DNA from: Alphaproteobacteria bacterium
GTDB lineage: Bacteria; Pseudomonadota; Alphaproteobacteria; Rs-D84
Assembly: GCA_017936185.1 (NCBI GenBank)
Contig: JAGBGA010000115.1
Coordinates: 1-7,818, forward strand
DNA length: 7,818 bases
Reading direction: 5' to 3'
Shown: in pieces, positions 1 to 5,237 of the stretch
Position numbering within the stretch: the first letter of the stretch is position 1
How the letters are laid out: each line of letters starts with the position of its first letter
Notes under the pieces: generated by a model
What the model saw: the letters and a program-made list of their open reading frames with translations, nothing else
What the model was told of the DNA's origin: nothing
Database searches by the model: none
Translations under genes and position numbers: made by a program

Positions 1-667
1 CGTACTTTGAAAATCTGTTATGCATATCCATCATAATATCTTCGGCCGACCCAAACGAAAGCGTTGTAAAGCGCGGGTTTTCAAGTGGCGTTGTTGGTCC
101 ATGTTGAATAACGACAATATTTTGTTGAATCTTTTTAATTTCGTCTGGCGCGTATCCCATCTTGCGCATTTGTGCCGCCATAAAGTCGCCCAGTACACGC
201 GCAACCATCGCGCCATGTGAATGTGCAAAGATTCGAACCTTGGACACATTTTCCAATGCTTTTTCTTTGTCGACAATTAACGGTAAAAACAACATTTCAA
301 ACAAGTCTTGAATATAATCCGGTGTTGGCACTTCTTTTGCCTGCTTTGTTGTCAAGCTGTGTTTTATTTTGTGGCCTGCGGCTTTAAAGATTGTGGCGCG
401 ATGCCCCTTGTAATCATGCAACCCAAAGAAATAATATGCCGCGTATATATTCACATCCTTTACATCGCCCCAATCAAGTATTTTTCGCATGCGTTTAATA
501 TAGTAATTTGCATTTTGTGGCTTATATGTCATATCACCACCAAACACAATTAATGTTGGTTTTCCGACTTCGATTGTGTCGGTTGGCGCGACGCCATGTT
601 CAAACTGTTCATCGCGTGGCACTTCTTTCATAACAAAGGCTTTTGTTGGTGTGTATTCTGCGTTCAT
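1..667 (-). CDS. Alpha/beta-hydrolase-like protein of unknown function (3' end outside window)
   Basis: I do not recognise this gene. The frame is open from an ATG at 667 to the window edge, giving 222 codons with no stop, so the C-terminus is missing. A possible nucleophile elbow, A-H-S-H-G at residues 148-152 (Ser150), follows a hydrophobic strand (VRIFA) and precedes a helix (AMVARVLGDFM). This resembles the elbow of lipase/esterase-type alpha/beta hydrolases, although the first small residue is Ala rather than Gly. An earlier strand-turn, TLIVFGGD at 38-45, could be the first core strand. A catalytic Asp and His cannot be identified in the part seen. No signal peptide or membrane helix is visible, so it is probably cytosolic. 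The ATG overlaps the stop of the upstream rimI-like gene by four bases (ATGA), so it is the distal gene of the lon-tsaB-rimI operon. That it is a gene is fairly sure; hydrolase activity is inference. Confidence 0.8.
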   Translation of the reverse strand, partial: MNAEYTPTKAFVMKEVPRDEQFEHGVAPTDTIEVGKPTLIVFGGDMTYKPQNANYYIKRMRKILDWGDVKDVNIYAAYYFFGLHDYKGHRATIFKAAGHKIKHSLTTKQAKEVPTPDYIQDLFEMLFLPLIVDKEKALENVSKVRIFAHSHGAMVARVLGDFMAAQMRKMGYAPDEIKKIQQNIVVIQHGPTTPLENPRFTTLSFGSAEDIMMDMHNRFSKY

Positions 668-1050
668 ATTTCTTTCTTCATCATTATTGCGTCGACGCCG
701 TCATAGTATTTTGGGCGAACGCCAACTTGTTTGTATCCGTTTTGTTCATAAAGTGTACGTGCCGGTGTGTTGTCTTGCGCAACTTCCAAGAATATACTTT
801 TAACGCCGTTTTTTTTCAGTTCGTTTTCCATAATGCCCAACATTGCCGCCGCAATTCCGCCACGTCGTGCATCGGGCGCAACCCCGATTGTAATCAGTTC
901 CGCTTCATCTGCGACCGCGCGCCAAACGATAAATCCATTTTGACTGGCAATAATTTCACAGCCCGAATTTTTCAAGTCTGCAAAATCGTTCGCCGACCAT
1001 GGTTTGTGTGGAAAGCATTTTTGATGAAGATTCGCCAGATTACTTAACAT
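664..1050 (-). CDS. rimI: RimI-type GNAT N-acetyltransferase
   Basis: A GNAT-fold acetyltransferase of the RimI type, which uses acetyl-CoA to acetylate protein N-termini, classically ribosomal protein S18. The length of 128 residues is slightly short for the family (about 145-160). The N-terminus LANLHQKCFPHKPWS fits RimI (LH..CF..PWS). Strand DEAELITIGV (48-57) leads into the acetyl-CoA loop R62-x-x-G65-x-A67. FLEV (87-90, Glu89) and N94...AR..YEQNGY (97-106) match the conserved second half, and R112-P-K-Y-Y is the usual RimI tail. The ATG at 1050 lies 7 bases inside the end of tsaB, and its own stop overlaps the next start by 4 bases, so translational coupling is likely. tsaB next to rimI is a common bacterial arrangement and supports the call. 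The true substrate in this organism, S18 or another protein, cannot be read from sequence. Confidence 0.9.
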   Translation of the reverse strand: MLSNLANLHQKCFPHKPWSANDFADLKNSGCEIIASQNGFIVWRAVADEAELITIGVAPDARRGGIAAAMLGIMENELKKNGVKSIFLEVAQDNTPARTLYEQNGYKQVGVRPKYYDGVDAIMMKKEI

Positions 1051-1586
1051 TTTTTATTTTCTTCCGCATAGCTGGGACGCAGATACATTGGCACCGCAGG
1101 TTCATTGTCGCCATTTGCAATTTTTTCTGCAACAACTTTTACCCCCAGTTTTAAATCAAATGGTTTGTGTCCAACGGTACGCGGCCATTCCATTTGTTTT
1201 GTTTCTATTTCATCGATTTGCATTGTTTGTGGTTCCAATCCACCGGCGGCAACAAAGAAATCGCCACGCCCAGAATCAATTGCAACAAATGCATCTGGCG
1301 TCGCGGCCAGATATAAATCAAACGCACTTATTCCGATGACGGGAATATTTAACCCCATTCCAACACCCTTGGCGTACGCAATCCCCAGGCGAATTCCTGT
1401 AAAGCTGCCTGGGCCAACAACAACGCCAATTGCCGTAATGTCACGCCATGACGCGCCGCATTCGGCAATAAACTTTTCGCATTCCGCGGGCAGGGCGACC
1501 GACTGCTTTTCTGTCACCACCGCTTTGTATTTATCACCCAATACAAATTCCAAGTCTTTGCCCGATGTATTAATTACAAGAATCAT
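1044..1586 (-). CDS. tsaB: tRNA threonylcarbamoyladenosine (t6A) biosynthesis protein TsaB
   Basis: TsaB is the non-catalytic ASKHA-fold partner of TsaD. With TsaE it forms the complex that transfers the threonylcarbamoyl group made by TsaC onto A37 of ANN-decoding tRNAs. The N-terminal strand MILVINTSG and the hallmark GPGSFTGIRLG (residues 58-68) are diagnostic, and the ending PMYLRPSYAE is the usual P.YLR..YA signature. I chose the ATG at 1586, giving 180 residues. It places the conserved first strand at the N-terminus, has a strong GGGGTGA ribosome-binding site 4 bases upstream, and overlaps the lon stop as ATGA. An in-frame upstream start at 1637 would add 17 residues with no family resemblance. 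The protein is about 50 residues shorter than E. coli TsaB (231), with the loss in the variable C-terminal half; the TsaD-binding N-terminal half looks complete. Confidence 0.93.
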   Translation of the reverse strand: MILVINTSGKDLEFVLGDKYKAVVTEKQSVALPAECEKFIAECGASWRDITAIGVVVGPGSFTGIRLGIAYAKGVGMGLNIPVIGISAFDLYLAATPDAFVAIDSGRGDFFVAAGGLEPQTMQIDEIETKQMEWPRTVGHKPFDLKLGVKVVAEKIANGDNEPAVPMYLRPSYAEENKKC

Positions 1587-3346
1587 ATATTCACCCCAAA
1601 TCCTATTTTCTTGGAAAATCCTGCAGACTTGCGCCATGATAACAGTTCATCAATCTTTTCTGGTGTAAATTCTGTCTTGATATCCGCACAGTCGTTTTCC
1701 AACAACGAACGACGCAATACCGCTGTGATTTCACGCTGTACCTGTCGCACCCCTTGTTCAGAAGTATATTTTTGTATCAAGTGTTTAATTGCGTCATCCG
1801 ACATAACGATATCATCTGTATTCCATCCTGTATCGCGTGCCGCGCGCGCAATCAAGTGTTCACGTGCGATTTTTACTTTGTCATCCATTGAATATCCTGG
1901 TATTTCAATAATTTCCATACGGTCTTTCAATGCGTTTGACATGTTCAAACTGTTTGCTGTCGCAATAAACATAACGTTCGATAAATCAAAGTCTACTTCC
2001 AAATAATGGTCGCGAAATGTCTTGTTTTGTTCCGGGTCAAGAATTTCCAACAACGCCGATTCCGGATCGCCCCGCCAATCACGTCCCATTTTATCAATTT
2101 CATCAAGAACGATTACCGGATTATTCGTTTTGCATCGTTTTAACGCGTCCATTATGCGCCCGGTTTGTGCGCCTATATACGTCTTGCGGTGACCACGAAA
2201 ATGTGCTTCGTCTGAAATCCCGCCCAGTGATATCCGCTGATACTTGCGCCCAAGTGCCGTTGCGATTGATTTCCCCAGTGACGTCTTGCCAACGCCCGGC
2301 GCGCCAACAAAGCACAAAATACTTCCCTGGTTTGACTTGGTCTTTTTCATAACCGCGATATGTTCAAGTATTCTTTCCTTGACCGCATCCATGCCGGAAT
2401 GTTCACTGTCAAGCACTTCGCGCGCATGCTTTAAATCAATTGGCGCATTGTCTGACGCGCCCCATGGCATAGACAACAATTCGTCCAAATATGTCTTCAA
2501 CAACCCACCTTCATTTGACATTGGCGACATTGAACGCATACGCTTCCATTCATTCATTGCCTTTTCTTTGGCTTCTGCGGGCATAGATGATTTCTGGATT
2601 TTTTTGCGAATGTTCGCAGTATCCGCTTCGCCATCGTCTTCGCCCATTTCTTTTTGCAACGCACGCATTTTTTCTTGAAGTATTGCTTCGCGCCGCCCAT
2701 TTTCCATTTGTTGATGTATGCGTTTATTAATTGATTCTTCGATTTTTGCGGTTTCTGCCATTAATTTGACGGCTTCCAATAAAATCATCAGTTTTTCAGA
2801 CCAGCTGGTTGCACAAAGCGCCTTTACTGCAACGTCTGTATCAATATCTGCTGTTTGCACAACGGCATCGACAAACGCGGGCAGGGGATAATTATCAATT
2901 ACATTGCGTAATTTATCCATTTTGAACTTTCGTGAAGTACTGGCCAACGTTTGCATATTATCGGCCAACATATCGCGCAGCATTATCGTCTGTTCAGAAT
3001 TCATATCATCCATAATGACGATTGGTTCCACCTTGGCCGAAAAGATACCATCATTTAATTCTGTTTCATTTAATTTCACAACATCTGTTGTTCGCACCAA
3101 GGCATGAATTGCCCCATCGGGCAAAGTCAGTATTTGCACAATATCACCAATTGTGCCGACATTAAAAATATCTGCAACATTTGTTGGGTATGCCCACGTA
3201 TGTTGTGGCACAAGAACAATTTGTTGATGTCCGGCTTTTGCGGCGGCCTTGACGCACGCGACCGACATTTGATTATCAATCAGCACCGGCACCGTCAAGC
3301 CCGGCGACACAACTAAATCACGAAATGGTAAAATAAAGTTTTTCAT
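1583..3346 (-). CDS. lon: Lon-family AAA+ protein lacking the protease domain
   Basis: Lon is normally a cytosolic hexameric ATP-dependent protease of about 780-810 residues with N, AAA+ and Ser/Lys protease domains. This copy has 587. The N domain (about 1-200, starting ILPFRDLVVSPG) and the coiled-coil linker (about 200-270, with LQEKMRALQKEMGE) are normal. The AAA+ module looks complete: Walker A GAPGVGKTS (348-356, Lys354), pore-loop Tyr390-Ile391 within the Lon block GHRKTYIGA, Walker B VIVLDEID (411-418, Asp415/Glu416), sensor-1 Asn465, Arg finger R476 and sensor-2 Arg534 (GVRQVQREI). It then ends KKIGFGVNI, which aligns with the first strand of the protease domain. No peptidase Ser or Lys is present, and the bases after the TGA encode tsaB. 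ATP binding and unfolding are therefore expected, but not proteolysis. The symbol denotes family only. It is the first gene of the lon-tsaB-rimI operon. The ATG at 3346 fits the Lon N-terminus, although the ribosome-binding site is weak. Confidence 0.93.
   Translation of the reverse strand: MKNFILPFRDLVVSPGLTVPVLIDNQMSVACVKAAAKAGHQQIVLVPQHTWAYPTNVADIFNVGTIGDIVQILTLPDGAIHALVRTTDVVKLNETELNDGIFSAKVEPIVIMDDMNSEQTIMLRDMLADNMQTLASTSRKFKMDKLRNVIDNYPLPAFVDAVVQTADIDTDVAVKALCATSWSEKLMILLEAVKLMAETAKIEESINKRIHQQMENGRREAILQEKMRALQKEMGEDDGEADTANIRKKIQKSSMPAEAKEKAMNEWKRMRSMSPMSNEGGLLKTYLDELLSMPWGASDNAPIDLKHAREVLDSEHSGMDAVKERILEHIAVMKKTKSNQGSILCFVGAPGVGKTSLGKSIATALGRKYQRISLGGISDEAHFRGHRKTYIGAQTGRIMDALKRCKTNNPVIVLDEIDKMGRDWRGDPESALLEILDPEQNKTFRDHYLEVDFDLSNVMFIATANSLNMSNALKDRMEIIEIPGYSMDDKVKIAREHLIARAARDTGWNTDDIVMSDDAIKHLIQKYTSEQGVRQVQREITAVLRRSLLENDCADIKTEFTPEKIDELLSWRKSAGFSKKIGFGVNI
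1591..1597 (-). promoter_or_regulatory. Ribosome-binding site of tsaB inside the end of the Lon gene
   Basis: On the minus strand the motif GGGGTGA sits 4 bases before the ATG at 1586. It is a strong purine-rich match to the anti-Shine-Dalgarno and lies within the last codons of the truncated Lon gene (the Gly-Val-Asn part of its tail). This site decides the tsaB start and shows that the last Lon codons also serve as the translation signal for tsaB. Confidence 0.75.
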
Positions 3347-3399
3347 AGCCCATTAAATATAATAAAAATTAACAATATTTCAAGGTGAATAAAAATCAG

Positions 3400-3405
3400 A
3401 TTATA
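3400..3405 (-). promoter_or_regulatory. Candidate -10 box for the lon-tsaB-rimI operon
   Basis: On the minus strand a perfect TATAAT lies just downstream of the rplY terminator and would give a leader of roughly 47 bases before the Lon start. No good -35 box sits at the right distance. An alternative, TTGAAA (3378-3383), 16 bases, then TATATT (3356-3361), has better boxes but would start transcription only about 3 bases from the ATG. The presence of a promoter in this gap is likely because a terminator precedes it; which of the two is used is uncertain. Confidence 0.35.
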
Positions 3406-3413
3406 TATAAATT

Positions 3414-3435
3414 AAAAAACCCGCCATTTGGCGGG
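3414..3435 (-). terminator. Intrinsic terminator of rplY
   Basis: On the minus strand the stem CCCGCC/GGCGGG (3420-3425 with 3430-3435) with an AAAT loop is followed by six T (3419-3414). It begins 5 bases after the rplY stop codon. It separates rplY from the Lon operon and has the same core stem as two other terminators in the window. Confidence 0.9.
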
Positions 3436-3440
3436 AAATA

Positions 3441-4058
3441 TTATTTTTTTGCTGCTGCGGCCATTGCGGCTGCTTTTGCTTTTTCGTCTTCTTCCATTGG
3501 CATTTTACCACCGATTGTTGCGAACGCCAATTCTGCCTGGTGCAAGCCCAATTCAACGCCATCTGGCAGAACCAAGTCTGTACCATGAACCACGTCGCCG
3601 ATTGTCAAGTTTGCCAAATCGATAACGATTTTTTCTGGGATAACATCGACCAAACCGCGCAATGCAACTTTACGTACCGCAAAGTTCAATGTTCCACCCA
3701 ATTTCAAGCCCTTTGAAATATCTGCATTGATAACTTCAACAGGTACAACCACGTTAACTGGGCTTTTAACGTCGATACGTTTAAAGTCCGCGTGCATTGC
3801 CATATCGGACACTGGGTGATATTGCACGTCCATCAACATTGCGTCTTCGACACCGTTTGATGTTTTGATTTGGAATAATTTTGTTCGCAAACCTGGTGTT
3901 TTCAACAGCATTTCGAATTCACGACCGTTTAATTCGATTGCGACTGGGGCTTTCTTTTCCCCGTAAATAACAGCAGGGATATTTTTGTTGTTGCGAATGC
4001 TACGTGCGGCCCCCTTGCCGGCAACGTTGCGAATTTCTGCGTTAATATTAATTGCCAT
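3441..4058 (-). CDS. rplY: Large-subunit ribosomal protein L25 (general stress protein Ctc family)
   Basis: L25/Ctc binds 5S rRNA in the central protuberance of the 50S subunit. The 205-residue length is that of the two-domain Ctc/TL5 form, not the roughly 95-residue E. coli form. The N-terminal L25 domain (about 1-93) has GKGAARSIRNNKNIPAVIYG (14-33) and the RNA-binding signature DVQYHPVSDMAMHADF (77-92). The C-terminal TL5 beta domain (about 98-185) includes VPVEVIN and the strands LRGLVDVIPEKIVIDLANL with GD near 154-155. The last 18 residues are an Ala/Lys/Glu-rich tail. The start at 4058 has an AAGGA ribosome-binding site 7 bases upstream. It lies 129 bases downstream of rsmD on the same strand and is closed by a terminator. 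Its own promoter is probable. Confidence 0.96.
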   Translation of the reverse strand: MAININAEIRNVAGKGAARSIRNNKNIPAVIYGEKKAPVAIELNGREFEMLLKTPGLRTKLFQIKTSNGVEDAMLMDVQYHPVSDMAMHADFKRIDVKSPVNVVVPVEVINADISKGLKLGGTLNFAVRKVALRGLVDVIPEKIVIDLANLTIGDVVHGTDLVLPDGVELGLHQAELAFATIGGKMPMEEDEKAKAAAMAAAAKK

Positions 4059-4094
4059 TTTTTAATCCTTTTTACAGCATTTGTTTATGTTATA

Positions 4095-4116
4095 CGCAAC
4101 CTCCAAGGGTGTTGCG
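4095..4116 (-). promoter_or_regulatory. Hairpin in the rplY 5' leader
   Basis: A 6-bp inverted repeat, CGCAAC/GTTGCG, with a 10-base loop lies 36 bases before the rplY start codon. It has no T-tract, so it is not an intrinsic terminator. If the candidate promoter just upstream is used, the hairpin would lie almost at the 5' end of the rplY mRNA. A role in L25 autoregulation or mRNA protection is speculation. Confidence 0.4.
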
Positions 4117-4125
4117 CGCGTGCCA

Positions 4126-4153
4126 TTATTACGCAAAACCAATAAAAAATCAA
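4126..4153 (-). promoter_or_regulatory. Candidate sigma70-type promoter of rplY
   Basis: Minus strand: TTGATT (4153-4148), a 16-base spacer, then TAATAA (4131-4126). It lies in the 129-base gap after rsmD and predicts a start near 4119 with a leader of about 60 bases. The boxes are imperfect, so the call is tentative. Confidence 0.35.
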
Positions 4154-4187
4154 GTAATATTTATACTGTACGGAATGAATGCGCGAT

Positions 4188-4748
4188 TTAAATTTTCTTT
4201 AATATAAAAAATCTTGCCCGGCCGTATGTTTTATCACGAATTATTTGCCATTCGTTTTCGTTTGGCAATATGTCATTTCCGACTTCTTGTTCCCATATCA
4301 GTATTGTGCCCCCACGTACCGCATGCGCCAACCGCGCAACAAACGCGCGCCCTAATTCTGGTGTTGTATATGGCGCATCAACAAATACCATATTGACGTC
4401 TGGGGCGTATTTTTCAATTGCACCAATTGCGTCTGTTTGAATCACCGATGCCCGCGCACCAATCGCCAAGGTCGCCAAATTATCACGCACTGTTTTAATT
4501 GACGTCGGCGCAACATCTGTGAAAAGAACACGTGCATCCGCATACCGCGAAAGGCATTCCATTCCAAACGCGCCCGAACCTGCAAACGCGTCCCATATAT
4601 GCATTTTTTGCCCAAAATCCACGATACCGCATTCCAGCATATTAAACAACGCAATCCGCGCCCGATTTTGTGTTGGGCGTGCATCTGGGGGTAATTTCAG
4701 TTTGCGTCCACGAAACGCACCGGAAATAATTTGCAATTTTGAATTCAT
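4188..4748 (-). CDS. rsmD: 16S rRNA (guanine-966 N2)-methyltransferase RsmD
   Basis: RsmD uses S-adenosylmethionine to make m2G966 in 16S rRNA during 30S assembly. The 186 residues match the family length. The N-terminus IISGAFRGRKLKLPPDARPTQNRARIALFNML (8-38) carries the RsmD signature: RGRKL, RPT and R.ALFN. The AdoMet-binding loop is DAFAGSGAFGME (53-64), followed by the acidic strand LFTDVAP (75-81). Motif IV, which contacts the target guanine amino group, reads D124-A-P-Y127 rather than the usual D/N-P-P-Y/F, a mild oddity. The ATG at 4748 is chosen because it begins right before the family's first strand. It is transcribed divergently from tadA, with 17 bases between the two start codons, so promoter elements must overlap coding sequence. 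I see no terminator before rplY, so some read-through is possible. Confidence 0.93.
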   Translation of the reverse strand: MNSKLQIISGAFRGRKLKLPPDARPTQNRARIALFNMLECGIVDFGQKMHIWDAFAGSGAFGMECLSRYADARVLFTDVAPTSIKTVRDNLATLAIGARASVIQTDAIGAIEKYAPDVNMVFVDAPYTTPELGRAFVARLAHAVRGGTILIWEQEVGNDILPNENEWQIIRDKTYGRARFFILKKI

Positions 4749-4765
4749 ACGATAAAGTATAAAGC

Positions 4766-5215
4766 ATGAATTTTATGAATCAAGCCATTCTTTCTGCAAA
4801 ACGTGCATTTGCGCACGAAGATGTACCAATTGGCGCCGTCATTGTCTGTGATGGCAAGGTTATCGCACGTGGTGAAAACATGGTGCAATTAAAAAAGAAC
4901 CCAACCCTTCACGCAGAAATCGTTGCAATTAATCGCGCGTGCAAAAAATTGGGTGCCAAGTTTTTGGATAATTGTGACATATACGTATCATTGGAACCAT
5001 GCGCAATGTGTGCAACGGCAATATCGCTTGCCCGGATAAAGAATGTTTATTTTGCTGCGACGGACGAAAAGGGGGGCGGCATAACATCGAACGCACGCAT
5101 TTATGACACAGACAAACATTTGTGGAAACCCACCGTCCATCACATGCCCGAATACGCCGACGAATCCGCACGATTATTGCGTGAATTTTTCGCGTTACGT
5201 CGTGCCAAGAAATAA
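4766..5215 (+). CDS. tadA: tRNA-specific adenosine-34 deaminase TadA
   Basis: TadA deaminates A34 to inosine in the wobble position of tRNA-Arg(ACG), and is normally essential. The 149 residues match the family. The zinc site is complete: H49-A-E51 supplies a ligand and the proton-shuttle Glu, and P78-C79-A-M-C82 supplies the two cysteines. VPIGAVIV (20-27) and SLARIKNVYFAATDEKGGG (87-105) are the usual cytidine-deaminase-fold core blocks for tRNA deaminases. An in-frame ATG at 4775 (residue 4) is an equally plausible start; neither has a clear ribosome-binding site. TATAAA at 4758-4763 is too close to the start to be a convincing -10 for a leadered mRNA. It is the only plus-strand gene in the left two thirds, and it converges on gpmI. 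Confidence 0.95.
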   Translation: MNFMNQAILSAKRAFAHEDVPIGAVIVCDGKVIARGENMVQLKKNPTLHAEIVAINRACKKLGAKFLDNCDIYVSLEPCAMCATAISLARIKNVYFAATDEKGGGITSNARIYDTDKHLWKPTVHHMPEYADESARLLREFFALRRAKK

Positions 5216-5217
5216 AA

Positions 5218-5231
5218 CCGCCATCTGGCGG
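5218..5231. terminator. Bidirectional terminator shared by tadA and gpmI
   Basis: Stem CCGCC/GGCGG with an ATCT loop lies in the 22 bases between the two convergent stop codons. It is flanked by T-rich runs on both strands: CTTTATTTA after the stem on plus, and TTTTATTT after it on minus. It overlaps neither coding region. Confidence 0.85.
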
Positions 5232-5237
5232 CTTTAT

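Noticed and set aside
226..242. A perfect tRNA T-arm look-alike on the minus strand (CAAGG, TTCGAAT loop, CTTTG), which could suggest a tRNA or a tmRNA acceptor piece
   Set aside because: It lies inside the open hydrolase-like frame (Lys-Val-Arg-Ile-Phe region), no acceptor-stem partner or other arms are present around it, and it is about 7 kb from the tmRNA.
1044..1600. Frameshifted or degraded Lon protease domain downstream of the Lon stop
   Set aside because: The sequence after the stop is an intact tsaB with its hallmark GPGSFTGIRLG. I find no Lon peptidase motif (such as the PKDGPSAG block) in any frame I read there.
1044..1637. Longer tsaB starting at 1637 (197 residues)
   Set aside because: The extra 17 residues have no family similarity and read through the Lon tail; the ATG at 1586 has a strong ribosome-binding site and puts the conserved first strand at the N-terminus.
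1105..1668. 187-codon plus-strand open frame antisense to tsaB
   Set aside because: It mirrors a clearly real gene, has no recognisable protein features or start signals, and fits codon-bias shadowing.
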